Part shown: piece by piece, positions 27,814-37,285 of the stretch
How positions within the stretch are numbered: the first letter of the stretch is position 1
Layout of the letters: every line of letters starts with the position of its first letter
Source: Agrilactobacillus fermenti
Lineage (GTDB): Bacteria > Bacillota > Bacilli > Lactobacillales > Lactobacillaceae
Length of the DNA stretch: 47,707 bases
Assembly: GCF_021030645.1 (NCBI RefSeq)
Contig: NZ_JACGCJ010000023.1
Coordinates: forward strand, 1-47,707
Direction of reading: 5' to 3'
Translations under genes and position numbers: made by a program
The notes under the pieces: generated by a model
What the model was told of the DNA's origin: nothing
The model's input: the letters and a program-made list of their open reading frames with translations, nothing else
The model's database searches: none

Positions 27814-28836
27814 ATGACTGTAAAAATTGGTATTAATGGTTTCGGACGTATCGGTCGTTTGGCTTTCCGCCGTATCCACGAATTAGGTAAAACAGCTAAC
27901 GACATCGAAGTCGTAGCTATTAATGATTTAACTAGTCCTGCAATGTTAGCACACTTGTTAAAATATGATTCTACTCATGGTACTTTTGATGGTGAAGTAA
28001 GCGCAACTGATGACTCTATCATCGTTGATGGTAAGAAATATCATGTTTATGCAGAACCACAAGCACAAAATATTCCTTGGGTTAAAAACGATGGTGTTGA
28101 TTTCGTTCTTGAATGTACTGGTTTTTACACTTCAAAAGCTAAGTCTCAAGCACATATCGATGCTGGTGCAAAACGTGTATTGATTTCTGCTCCTGCCGGC
28201 AATGACTTGAAGACTGTTGTTTACAACGTAAACGATGATGTTTTAACTGCTGACGATAAGATCGTTTCTGCTGGTTCATGTACTACAAACTGCTTAGCAC
28301 CAATGGCTTACTTCTTAAATAACGAATTTGGTATTGAAGTTGGTACTATGACAACTGTTCATGCATACACTTCAACACAAATGTTATTAGATGGCCCAGT
28401 TCGTGGCGGTAACTTACGTGCTGCTCGTTCTGCTGCTGCTAACACAATTCCACATAGTACAGGTGCTGCAAAGGCTATTGGTCTTGTAATTCCTGAATTA
28501 AACGGTAAATTGCAAGGACATGCACAACGTGTATCTGTTGTTGATGGTTCATTAACTGAATTAGTAACTGTTTTGAAAGAAAAAGTTACTGCAGATCAAG
28601 TTAACGAAGCTATTAAGAAACACACAGAAGGTAACGAAAGCTTTGGCTGGAACGAAGACGAAATCGTATCTTCCGATGTTATCGGTACAACTTATGGTTC
28701 AATCTTTGACCCAACACAAACAGAAGTTACAACAGCTGGCGACAACCAATTAGTTAAGACTGTTGCTTGGTACGACAACGAATATGGCTTCACTTGCCAA
28801 ATGGTTCGTACTTTATTGAAATTTGCTACACTTTAA
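27814..28836 (+). CDS. gapA: Glyceraldehyde-3-phosphate dehydrogenase
   Basis: A 340-residue NAD-dependent glycolytic enzyme that oxidises and phosphorylates glyceraldehyde 3-phosphate. The Rossmann motif GFGRIGR is at residues 9-15, the catalytic cysteine in SCTTNC is Cys156, and the catalytic histidine in TTVHAYT is His183. Codon use is strongly biased, as expected for very high expression, with AAAGGAGGA as ribosome binding site. It follows cggR by 31 bases and is followed by a terminator that would uncouple it in part from pgk. Confidence 0.98.
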   Translation: MTVKIGINGFGRIGRLAFRRIHELGKTANDIEVVAINDLTSPAMLAHLLKYDSTHGTFDGEVSATDDSIIVDGKKYHVYAEPQAQNIPWVKNDGVDFVLECTGFYTSKAKSQAHIDAGAKRVLISAPAGNDLKTVVYNVNDDVLTADDKIVSAGSCTTNCLAPMAYFLNNEFGIEVGTMTTVHAYTSTQMLLDGPVRGGNLRAARSAAANTIPHSTGAAKAIGLVIPELNGKLQGHAQRVSVVDGSLTELVTVLKEKVTADQVNEAIKKHTEGNESFGWNEDEIVSSDVIGTTYGSIFDPTQTEVTTAGDNQLVKTVAWYDNEYGFTCQMVRTLLKFATL

Positions 28837-28889
28837 TCTTTAGATTAGATATTAGTAAACTTTTAATAGCTGCATAGTTTCTGACGAAG

Positions 28890-28922
28890 AAGGCGGAGGG
28901 AGGTTTCTCCTTCTGCCTTTTT
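28890..28922 (+). terminator. Intrinsic terminator between gapA and pgk
   Basis: AAGGCGGAGGGAG (28890-28902) pairs over 13 bp, two of them G-U, with CTCCTTCTGCCTT (28907-28919). The loop is GTTT and the T run extends to 28922. Partial readthrough or a second promoter must feed pgk. Confidence 0.9.
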
Positions 28923-28973
28923 CTGTTCATTAACTTGTTATGCATGACACAATGACCTAGGGGGTTTTTAGTT

Positions 28974-30185
28974 TTGGCTAAATTAACAGTTCAAGACGTA
29001 GACGTTAAAGATAAAAAAGTATTGATTCGTGTTGATTTCAATGTCCCAATCAAGGAGGGCGTGATTGGTAATGACAATCGGATCGTAGCTGCATTACCTA
29101 CAATCAAGTATGTCATCGAACACGGTGGTAAAGCTATTTTGCTTTCTCATTTGGGCCGCATCAAGAGTGATGATGACAAGAAAGAATTATCTTTACGTCC
29201 GGTTGCGGAACGTTTATCTGAGTTATTAAGTAAACCAGTTGAATTTGTACCAACAAATGAAGGTAAAGAATTAGAAGATGCTATTAATAATATGACTGAT
29301 GGTCAAGTATTATTGATGGAAAACACACGTTTCCAAGATATTGACAATGATTTTGGTAAACGTGAAAGCAAAAATGATCCTAAATTAGGTGAATATTGGG
29401 CTTCTTTAGGCGATGTCTATATTAATGATGCTTTCGGGACAGCACATCGGTCACATGCTTCTAATGTTGGGATTGCAACAGCTATGAAAGCTGCTGGCAA
29501 ACCCGCTGCTGCTGGGTTCTTAATGGAAAAAGAAATCAAGTTCTTGGGTGATGCCGTTGACAATCCAGTTCATCCATTCGTGACAATTTTAGGCGGTGCC
29601 AAGGTATCTGATAAAATTGGCGTAATCGATAACTTAATTCCTAAGTCTGATTACATTTTGATTGGTGGCGGGATGGCTTATACTTTCCTAGCTGCTCAAG
29701 GTCATAAAATTGGTAAATCATTATTTGAAGCTGATAAGTTAGACCTTGCTAAAGAATTATTGCAAAAGGCTGGGGATAAGTTGATCTTACCAGTTGATAA
29801 TATTGCGGCCAAAGAATTCTCCAACGATGCTGAACATGAAGTTGTGGGTCAAGATATTCCTGATGGCGAAATGGGCTTGGATATTGGACCTAAGACAATT
29901 GCACTCTTTGAAGAAAAATTAAATGGTGCTAAGACGGTTGTTTGGAATGGGCCAATGGGTGCTTTTGAAATGAGCAATTTTGCCAATGGTACACTAGAGA
30001 TTGGTAAAGATCTTGGTAAATTAGAAGGTGCAACAACGATCATCGGTGGTGGTGATTCTGCAGCAGCTGCTCAACAATTAGGTATCGCTGATCAAATCAC
30101 ACACATCTCTACAGGTGGTGGTGCATCACTAGAATACCTCGAAGGTAAAGAATTACCTGGCATTGCTGCTATTTCTGAAAAATAG
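28974..30185 (+). CDS. pgk: Phosphoglycerate kinase
   Basis: A 403-residue glycolytic kinase producing ATP from 1,3-bisphosphoglycerate. Visible are the N-terminal substrate-binding RVDFNVP (residues about 19-25), SHLGR near 59-63, and the C-terminal nucleotide-binding part GGGDSAAAA with STGGGASLE near 380. Codon bias is strong. The start is TTG at 28974, after GGGGG (28960-28964); no ATG is available nearby. A TTG start in one of the most expressed genes is noteworthy. It lies downstream of gapA across a terminator and 24 bases before tpiA. Confidence 0.98.
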   Translation: MAKLTVQDVDVKDKKVLIRVDFNVPIKEGVIGNDNRIVAALPTIKYVIEHGGKAILLSHLGRIKSDDDKKELSLRPVAERLSELLSKPVEFVPTNEGKELEDAINNMTDGQVLLMENTRFQDIDNDFGKRESKNDPKLGEYWASLGDVYINDAFGTAHRSHASNVGIATAMKAAGKPAAAGFLMEKEIKFLGDAVDNPVHPFVTILGGAKVSDKIGVIDNLIPKSDYILIGGGMAYTFLAAQGHKIGKSLFEADKLDLAKELLQKAGDKLILPVDNIAAKEFSNDAEHEVVGQDIPDGEMGLDIGPKTIALFEEKLNGAKTVVWNGPMGAFEMSNFANGTLEIGKDLGKLEGATTIIGGGDSAAAAQQLGIADQITHISTGGGASLEYLEGKELPGIAAISEK

Positions 30186-30209
30186 TTTTTTTGAAAGGAA
30201 GTTATTTTC

Positions 30210-30965
30210 TTGCGTAAACCAATTATTGCCGGCAATTGGAAGATGAATCAGAATCCTGAACAAACACGGGAATTTGTAAATGCTGTTAAAAATGATTTGC
30301 CAGATACGAATGATGTGGAAGCTGTCATTGCTGCACCTGCATTAGATTTAGCCACACTGATTGATGCTGCTAAAGATTCTGTATTGATTCCAGCTGCTCA
30401 AGATGCTTCTGTCCATGACGAGGGTGCTTACACGGGTGAAAACAGTCCCAAAGTATTGGCTGAAATGGGTACTCAATATGTTATTATTGGACACTCAGAA
30501 CGCCGGAGCTACCATCATGAAACTAATGAAGAAGTTAATGAAAAAGCAAAAGCATTATTCCGAAACAAACTTTTACCAATCATTTGTGTTGGTGAAACTT
30601 TGGAACAACGGGAAGCTGGCGAGACTGAAGATTTAGTTGCGACTCAAGTCGAAGCTGCTTTAGCTGGATTAACAGCTGATCAAGTTAAAACTTTAGTTAT
30701 TGCTTATGAACCAATTTGGGCAATTGGCACTGGTAAAACTGCCTCAGCCGATCAAGCACAAGAAGTTTGTGCTCATATTCGTCAAACTGTTGCAAAACTA
30801 TATGACCAAACAACAGCTGATGCTGTTCGTATTCAATACGGTGGTTCTATGAAACCTGCTAATGTTAAGGAATTGATGGCACAACCTGATATCGATGGTG
30901 GTCTTGTTGGTGGCGCTAGTTTGAAGGCAGATTCCTTCTTAGAATTAGTTCATTATAACAACTAA
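30210..30965 (+). CDS. tpiA: Triosephosphate isomerase
   Basis: A 251-residue TIM-barrel enzyme interconverting dihydroxyacetone phosphate and glyceraldehyde 3-phosphate. Key segments are GNWKMN (residues 8-13, catalytic Lys), GHSERR near 94-99 (catalytic His) and [12 protein letters not shown] near 166-177 (catalytic Glu and the mobile loop), with the phosphate-binding YGGS near 210. The start is TTG at 30210, ten bases after GAAAGGAAG. It is cotranscribed with pgk. Confidence 0.98.
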   Translation: MRKPIIAGNWKMNQNPEQTREFVNAVKNDLPDTNDVEAVIAAPALDLATLIDAAKDSVLIPAAQDASVHDEGAYTGENSPKVLAEMGTQYVIIGHSERRSYHHETNEEVNEKAKALFRNKLLPIICVGETLEQREAGETEDLVATQVEAALAGLTADQVKTLVIAYEPIWAIGTGKTASADQAQEVCAHIRQTVAKLYDQTTADAVRIQYGGSMKPANVKELMAQPDIDGGLVGGASLKADSFLELVHYNN

Positions 30966-30971
30966 TTTTCA

Positions 30972-31000
30972 TTTCAATTTGGCTGTTTTTTCGGTAAAAT
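30972..31000 (+). promoter_or_regulatory. Possible eno promoter
   Basis: TTTCAA (30972-30977), 17-base spacer and TAAAAT (30995-31000) lie between tpiA and eno. It could add eno transcription to readthrough from the upstream cluster; the -35 is weak. Confidence 0.4.
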
Positions 31001-31014
31001 GTATCCGGAAGTAA

Positions 31015-32331
<1,317 letters not shown>

Positions 32332-32400
32332 GTTGAATTTAAGTTCTGTTAGGTACAGTGTCGTTTTTAAAGCTACGCGTCTAAACTAACTTATATATCA

Positions 32401-32442
32401 ATGGATAAAACAAGATTTTACATTTTGTTTTATCCATTTTTT
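32401..32442 (+). terminator. Intrinsic terminator after eno
   Basis: ATGGATAAAACAA (32401-32413) pairs perfectly over 13 bp with TTGTTTTATCCAT (32425-32437), followed by TTTTTT. Confidence 0.95.
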
Positions 32443-32460
32443 GATTACGCATATTTTGAG

Positions 32461-32571
32461 TTAAACGTGTGCCAAAAGCGAACAGCCTCACCTATCAACG
32501 AATGATTCAAACGAAAAGCCACTATTCTTTGAATTCGTAGTGGTGCTCATGCGCTGAGCGCCTTTTATCTC
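32461..32571 (-). repeat. Structured dispersed repeat, copy 1 (with 40-base insertion)
   Basis: Read on the minus strand, two blocks (32571-32545 and 32504-32461) match the element at 47448-47518: by hand count 23 of 27 and 36 of 44 bases. They are separated by 40 extra bases (32505-32544) that themselves hold a CCACT/AGTGG hairpin. A GCTCA-GCGCA-TGAGC hairpin and outer arms AAAAGGCG/CGCTTTT are visible. It lies between the eno terminator and the TPP riboswitch and has no ORF. The nature of the element is unknown. Confidence 0.65.
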
Positions 32572-32675
32572 AAGCTCGAATTTTTTATCGTCTTAGAACT
32601 TTTATGGCGTTCCGCTGTAAGATTCAGTTGACTTCATTTTCGAGACAGCTTATCATTACAATACAATAGATATTA

Positions 32676-32757
32676 ACACGAGGGGTGTCCTTAAGCGGAC
32701 TGAGATGGTTAAACAAACCCTTTGAACCTGTAAGTTCATACTTGCGTAGGAACGTGT
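32676..32757 (+). ncRNA. TPP (THI) riboswitch aptamer
   Basis: P1 arms ACACG (32676-32680) and CGTGT (32753-32757) enclose the conserved aptamer parts: GGGGTG, then CTGAGATGG (32700-32708), ACCCTTTGAACCTG (32717-32730) and the 3' TGCGTAGGAACG. It precedes an intrinsic terminator and thiM, so it controls thiamine salvage by transcription termination when thiamine pyrophosphate is bound. Confidence 0.96.
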
Positions 32758-32781
32758 CATTTGATCGGTATATTTCTGATA

Positions 32782-32826
32782 AATAACCGGTATCCTGCGC
32801 ATTTGTATGGATACCGGTTATTTTTT
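32782..32826 (+). terminator. TPP-riboswitch expression platform terminator
   Basis: AATAACCGGTATCC (32782-32795) pairs perfectly with GGATACCGGTTATT (32809-32822), followed by TTTTTT just before the thiM ribosome binding site. Its loop side TCCTGCGCA (32793-32801) can instead pair with TGCGTAGGA (32743-32751) inside the aptamer, a likely antiterminator. Confidence 0.93.
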
Positions 32827-32838
32827 AGGAGGTCAAAC

Positions 32839-33642
32839 ATGCAAGTTGAATTATTAGCTAAATTAAGATCCGTAAATCCAGTGGTGATGAATATTTCCAA
32901 TTTTGTGACAGTTCAAGACGTTGCCAATGGGATCAATGCGATTGGTGCTTCACCAATCATGTCTGAAGAAATTAAAGAAGCTGCAGAAATGGTGCAGATG
33001 AGCGCTGCAGTTGTATTAAATCTAGGTGCTTTTACTGATGAAGCGCTAGGACATATTCGACAAACAGGTCTACTTGCCAATCAGCTTCATAAACCGCTCA
33101 TTGTAGATCCTGTCGCTGTTGGTGCGGTAGCATACCGAAAACAAACAGTAGCTGATTTGTTTAACGTATTTCACCCAGACATCATTCGTGGTAATGCTGG
33201 TGAAATTGCGGCTCTGGCTGATGTTGCATGGCAGTCTAAGGGTGTTGATGCTGGTGAAGGTCACGCTGACCCAGTGGCTATTGTTAAAAAAGCAGCTCAA
33301 AAATACCAAACGATTATAGTCATGACCGGAGAAACGGATTATATTTCTGATGGGAAGCAAGTTGTCACAGTTGAAAACAATACGCCTTTATTCCAACTTC
33401 ATGTTGGCTCAGGCGATATGTTATCTAGTATTATTGGTGCTTTTGCTGGCGTGACATCAGACTATTTCGAAGCTGCACAAACTGCAGCAGTGGTTTTTGC
33501 GGTAGCCGGGGAACAGGTGGCTGATCAGTTGCCTACCGAGCTACCGGGAACGTTTGCAATAAAATTGCTGGATCAGTTACATTTAGTCACACCGGAAACA
33601 GTGGCTGCTAAGGGTCGCATCAAACAACTGGAGATGGATTAA
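32839..33642 (+). CDS. thiM: Hydroxyethylthiazole kinase
   Basis: A 267-residue ribokinase-like enzyme that phosphorylates 5-(2-hydroxyethyl)-4-methylthiazole for thiamine salvage. Typical segments are NPVVMNISNFVTVQDVANG near the start, GAxPIMS-type residues (GASPIMS), RGNAGEIAAL near 117 and VGSGDM near 187, which holds the catalytic and anion-hole region. The start is ATG 32839, seven bases after AGGAGG (32827-32832). A longer in-frame start at 32761 would run through the riboswitch terminator and is rejected. It leads thiM-thiD-thiE. Confidence 0.96.
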   Translation: MQVELLAKLRSVNPVVMNISNFVTVQDVANGINAIGASPIMSEEIKEAAEMVQMSAAVVLNLGAFTDEALGHIRQTGLLANQLHKPLIVDPVAVGAVAYRKQTVADLFNVFHPDIIRGNAGEIAALADVAWQSKGVDAGEGHADPVAIVKKAAQKYQTIIVMTGETDYISDGKQVVTVENNTPLFQLHVGSGDMLSSIIGAFAGVTSDYFEAAQTAAVVFAVAGEQVADQLPTELPGTFAIKLLDQLHLVTPETVAAKGRIKQLEMD

Positions 33643-33644
33643 CA

Positions 33645-34472
33645 ATGACAGATAGGATACCTCAAGTTTTAACGATTGCTGGCACAGATTCTGGTGGTGG
33701 GGCCGGAGTTATGGCTGATTTGAAAACATTTCAGATGCGGCATGTTTTTGGAACTGCAGTAGTTGTAGCAGTAACTGCACAAAATACAGTAGGGGTACAA
33801 AATTTTGTCAGTCTGTCTGAAACAATGGTTCATGACCAGTTTAAGGCTTTGGCTGATGATTTCACAATTAAAGCTTGTAAAACAGGAATGTTAGCAGATG
33901 CTGAACATGTCAGATTTGTTGTGCATAACTTAAAGAAATATCATTTTGGCCCTTTGATCGTTGATCCAGTCATGATTGCTAAAGGGGGCGCTCAATTACT
34001 GGCAGACGATGCAATTTCCGTTGTGAAACAAGCACTGTTGCCACTAGCCACCCTAATCACACCGAATATTCCTGAAGCTGAGCGGCTAAGTGGTCAAACC
34101 ATCAAGAATCGCTCCGACATGCAACAAGCAGCTCAAAAATTAAAACAGCTGGGTGCGAAAAATGTCCTAATTAAGGGTGGGCATCTCGCTAGTCAAGCAG
34201 CAGCTGATTATGTTTTATTAGCGGATGGCCGCTCACTATGGCTGGAAACACCTCGATTTGAAACTAAGAATACACATGGGACCGGAGATACTATATCCGC
34301 TTGTATTGTTGCTGAATTGGCAAAAGGGTATGATCTATTAACTGCATTAAAAACGGCTAAACAGTTTATCTATGCTAGTATTGCCAATCCAATTGAGGTT
34401 GGACACGGCCATGGCCCACTCAACTTATGGGCGTATACAGATGGGTATCAGGAGGAAAATGATGAAATTTGA
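33645..34472 (+). CDS. thiD: Hydroxymethylpyrimidine/phosphomethylpyrimidine kinase
   Basis: A 275-residue ribokinase-family enzyme that phosphorylates hydroxymethylpyrimidine twice to the pyrophosphate used by ThiE. Motifs are TIAGTDSGGGAGVMADLKTF near residues 10-29, DPVMIAKGGAQLL near 106, NIPEAERL near 138 and GTGDTISACIVAEL near 212, the catalytic region. The start is two bases after the thiM stop, and its 3' end overlaps thiE by 11 bases, so translation is coupled. Expression is under the TPP riboswitch. Confidence 0.96.
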   Translation: MTDRIPQVLTIAGTDSGGGAGVMADLKTFQMRHVFGTAVVVAVTAQNTVGVQNFVSLSETMVHDQFKALADDFTIKACKTGMLADAEHVRFVVHNLKKYHFGPLIVDPVMIAKGGAQLLADDAISVVKQALLPLATLITPNIPEAERLSGQTIKNRSDMQQAAQKLKQLGAKNVLIKGGHLASQAAADYVLLADGRSLWLETPRFETKNTHGTGDTISACIVAELAKGYDLLTALKTAKQFIYASIANPIEVGHGHGPLNLWAYTDGYQEENDEI

Positions 34473-35109
34473 ACCCGACCAATTACGTGCTTATTTTGTT
34501 TGCGGTACTCAAGATTTGCGTCCAGAACAAGATATTTTAGAATTAGTTGATCGCGTACTAGCTGCGGGTGTGACCGCGTTTCAATTCCGCGATAAAGGGC
34601 CGCACAGTCGATTGACACCAGCGCAACGCTTAGAGATTGGGCGAGCATTACGACAGCTCTGCAGGCGTTATCAGGTGCCATTTATTGTTGATGATGATTT
34701 AGCACTAGCTGACGCAACGGCTGCAGATGGCATCCATGTTGGCCAAAAGGATGGTAATATTAAGGCCACTGTGAGTCAAGTAGCTGGCAGACACTTTATT
34801 GGCTATTCTTGCGAAACGACTGCGCAAATAAAAAAAGCCAATACCATTGGTGGTATTGACTACTATGGCTGTGGGCCTATCTTTCCGACCCAATCAAAAA
34901 CAGACGCTGATCCAGCCTTTGGACCAGAAGGATTAATGGCACTAATTAAAGCGGCTAAGCGACCAGTAGTTGGTATTGGAGGCATCACGTTAAACAATCA
35001 TGCTCAATTACCCACTAATGCCGCTGGTTATGCTGTGATCTCATATTTAACACGCTCACAAGATTTAACGGCTGACGTAGCAGCCTTATTGGCTATAACG
35101 GCGAAATAA
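34462..35109 (+). CDS. thiE: Thiamine-phosphate synthase
   Basis: A 215-residue TIM-barrel enzyme joining hydroxymethylpyrimidine pyrophosphate and thiazole phosphate to thiamine phosphate. Visible are AFQFRDKG (near residues 35-42), VDDDLALA, DGIHVGQKD, the GPIFPTQSK segment and VVGIGGI. The start is ATG 34462, six bases from GGAGG (34451-34455), so it overlaps the thiD end. A longer start inside thiD at 34372 lacks a ribosome binding site. The set thiM, thiD, thiE allows salvage from thiazole and pyrimidine but not full synthesis; none of the de novo genes is adjacent. Confidence 0.96.
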   Translation: MKFEPDQLRAYFVCGTQDLRPEQDILELVDRVLAAGVTAFQFRDKGPHSRLTPAQRLEIGRALRQLCRRYQVPFIVDDDLALADATAADGIHVGQKDGNIKATVSQVAGRHFIGYSCETTAQIKKANTIGGIDYYGCGPIFPTQSKTDADPAFGPEGLMALIKAAKRPVVGIGGITLNNHAQLPTNAAGYAVISYLTRSQDLTADVAALLAITAK

Positions 35110-35119
35110 ACATAGTTGA

Positions 35120-35785
35120 TCAGTCGCTTTTGATTGCGTCATCTAATTCTTGAACGCGGTCTACTGGACCGACGACCGTTAAAATATCGTTTAAATGGAC
35201 CATGTCAGTTGGCTTGGGCGTAATATTAACCATTTTGCCATGGTGGATCGCAATGACATTCAAGTCAAATTTTTGCCGTAAATTGAGTTCCAGTAAATTC
35301 TGATTGGCAAAATTCGAATCGGTAATTTCAATTTCAGCAAGGGTGTAGTCTGGACTTAAATCAATAAAACTTAAAATATGATTAGATAGTAATTTTCGAA
35401 CCATATTACGGCCAATGTCGCGCTCTGGGAAAATGACTTGATCCGCGCCCACTCGATCTAAAACTCGGCCATGGGCGGCAGTTTCTGCCTTAGCAATGAC
35501 CCATTTAGCGCCTAGCTCTTTAACTAGTAAGGTTGTCATAATACTTGCTTCCATATTATTACCAATACCAATAATGACAAAATCAAATGTATCAATGTTT
35601 AGCCCTTTCAAAACAGCTTCTTCTTGGGTATCGGCAATTAAAGTTTGAGTTGCAACGTCCATTAAGGCGTTAACCCGTTCTTCGTCAATGTCTACGGCTA
35701 AAACGTCTTGATGGAATTCGGTCAAGGTTCGGACAACACTCTCACCGAAACGACCTAAACCTAACACAGCATAATTTTTTTTCAA
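35120..35785 (-). CDS. ktrA: KtrA-type potassium uptake regulatory subunit
   Basis: A 221-residue cytoplasmic RCK protein that gates the KtrB ion-conducting subunit. The N-terminal Rossmann part has GLGRFG (residues 9-14) and the acidic nucleotide ligand in AVDIDEE; the C-terminal half (about 140-221) is an RCK_C domain. KtrA-type subunits bind ATP/ADP, and many RCK_C domains bind c-di-AMP. The start is TTG at 35785 with AGGAG upstream. It follows ktrB by 14 bases in one minus-strand operon and converges on thiE with a 10-base gap and no visible terminator. Confidence 0.93.
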   Translation of the reverse strand: MKKNYAVLGLGRFGESVVRTLTEFHQDVLAVDIDEERVNALMDVATQTLIADTQEEAVLKGLNIDTFDFVIIGIGNNMEASIMTTLLVKELGAKWVIAKAETAAHGRVLDRVGADQVIFPERDIGRNMVRKLLSNHILSFIDLSPDYTLAEIEITDSNFANQNLLELNLRQKFDLNVIAIHHGKMVNITPKPTDMVHLNDILTVVGPVDRVQELDDAIKSD

Positions 35786-35799
35786 AATGAGTCACACTC

Positions 35800-37149
35800 C
35801 TAACCAATTAAGACATTTTCTTCTGGATAACGAATCAAATTTGTTTTAGTCTGTTGATTCAAGATGGCGTACATGGACGTAAAAATACCCACACGCCCAA
35901 TAAACATTAACAGCATGATGACAATTTTGCCGACAATAGAAAGTTTAGCTGTTAGGCCGAGACTGAGACCAACAGTTCCAAAAGCAGATAAAACTTCAAA
36001 TAGAATGTACTCTAAACCAAATTCTTTTGGCGTGACTTCTGTTTGAGTCAAAATCAGGGTTGCAATCGAGATAATACCTGTCGCCATAAAGATCAATAAT
36101 AGTGCCCGGTTGATGTTATCGGCACTGAAGCGACGTTTTGCGAACATGACATCTTTCTGGCCGCGCAATTGAGCGATGCTTTGAAGCACAAGGATGCCAA
36201 AGGTTGTGGTTTTGATCCCACCGGCAGTGGATCCAGGCGTACCACCAATAAACATTAAAATCATAATCAAGAAGATACTGCCTTCTTGAAGTTGATTGGT
36301 ATTGACAGTTATTAAACCGGCTGTTCTTGGTGTGACACTGAGTAATAGGGTATTCATCAAACGGTTAAAATTATCAGATGTCGTTTGGATAATTGCCAGA
36401 TTTTTTTCAGTGATTAGCAATGTCAAAAAACTGATCGTAAATAAAGAAAAAGTTGTCACTAGCGTGAGTTTTGAGTTTAAATTTAATCGGCGGCGTTCAC
36501 GGTAAAGTAAAACATCACGCCAGACAAGAAATCCCAGACCACCGGCAATAATTAGAATAATGGTTACCAATAATACATAGGGATCATTCTGAAAGTTTTT
36601 TAAACTATTACCAAAAACATCAAAGCCGGCGTTACAAAAAGACATGACTGACTGATAAAGTGCGCAATAAACTCCCCTTCGCCAGCCATAACGAGGAATG
36701 AAATCTACGGCGAATAATAGCCAGCCCGCCCCTTGCATAATTGCTGAAAGACTAACAACATAGGACATAACGCTTTTAGTATCCGTTAAGTTCTCTAAGT
36801 TAAGTGATTCTTTGACTAATAATTGTGTCGAAAGATCAAGGTTACGTTTAATCAAATTAAAAAGTAAAACTGCAAACGTCATATAACCAAGGGCGCCAAC
36901 TTCGCTCATCAATAAAATGATACTTTGACCAAAAATTGTCCAGTGTGTGGCAGTATTGACAACCGTTAAGCCGGTGATACAAGTGGCGGAAGTGGCTGTG
37001 AAAAGGGCATTAAGCCAAGAGGTACTGCCATGAATAACTGTAGCCATAGGTAATTTTAGAAGCAGTGTGCCTAATAGAATGATCACAATGAAACCAGAAG
37101 TCATTTTTTGCGGCAGCGTTTTAAATAAATGAAGCGGTAATTTTTTCAT
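35800..37149 (-). CDS. ktrB: KtrB/TrkH-type potassium transporter
   Basis: A 449-residue membrane protein with about eight to ten membrane helices and four pore-loop motifs of the Trk/Ktr/HKT superfamily. Recognisable are SATCITGLTV near residue 55, NAGFDVFG near 170, TPRTAGL near 275 and SAFGTVGLS near 390, in which the selectivity-filter glycines sit. The start is ATG 37149, preceded by AAGGAC at good spacing. A longer in-frame start at 37230 would reach into the divergent promoter region and is rejected. It works with KtrA for potassium uptake. Confidence 0.93.
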   Translation of the reverse strand: MKKLPLHLFKTLPQKMTSGFIVIILLGTLLLKLPMATVIHGSTSWLNALFTATSATCITGLTVVNTATHWTIFGQSIILLMSEVGALGYMTFAVLLFNLIKRNLDLSTQLLVKESLNLENLTDTKSVMSYVVSLSAIMQGAGWLLFAVDFIPRYGWRRGVYCALYQSVMSFCNAGFDVFGNSLKNFQNDPYVLLVTIILIIAGGLGFLVWRDVLLYRERRRLNLNSKLTLVTTFSLFTISFLTLLITEKNLAIIQTTSDNFNRLMNTLLLSVTPRTAGLITVNTNQLQEGSIFLIMILMFIGGTPGSTAGGIKTTTFGILVLQSIAQLRGQKDVMFAKRRFSADNINRALLLIFMATGIISIATLILTQTEVTPKEFGLEYILFEVLSAFGTVGLSLGLTAKLSIVGKIVIMLLMFIGRVGIFTSMYAILNQQTKTNLIRYPEENVLIG

Positions 37150-37223
37150 AATTAAGTCCTTATAAAGGTAAAGGTTAATTTTAATTTTACAATAATTAAA
37201 GTCGGGATGAAAGGCAAGGTCTG

Positions 37224-37252
37224 TTGTCACAGTTTCTGAAAACGAGTAATAT
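37224..37252 (+). promoter_or_regulatory. clc promoter
   Basis: -35 TTGTCA (37224-37229), 17-base spacer, -10 TAATAT (37247-37252), upstream of the ClC gene in the divergent region with ktrB. Confidence 0.75.
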
Positions 37253-37285
37253 ATTTATTGATAAAGATAACAATGGGGTAATATT

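Noticed and set aside
32761-32838. Longer thiM start at 32761
   Set aside because: It would translate the riboswitch terminator; AGGAGG and ATG at 32839 give the normal family N-terminus.
34372-34461. Longer thiE start inside thiD
   Set aside because: No ribosome binding site there, and the extra residues do not belong to ThiE; GGAGG precedes ATG 34462.
37150-37230. Longer ktrB start with 27 additional residues
   Set aside because: The extension is hydrophilic, unlike the family, and lies in the divergent promoter region; AAGGAC supports 37149.
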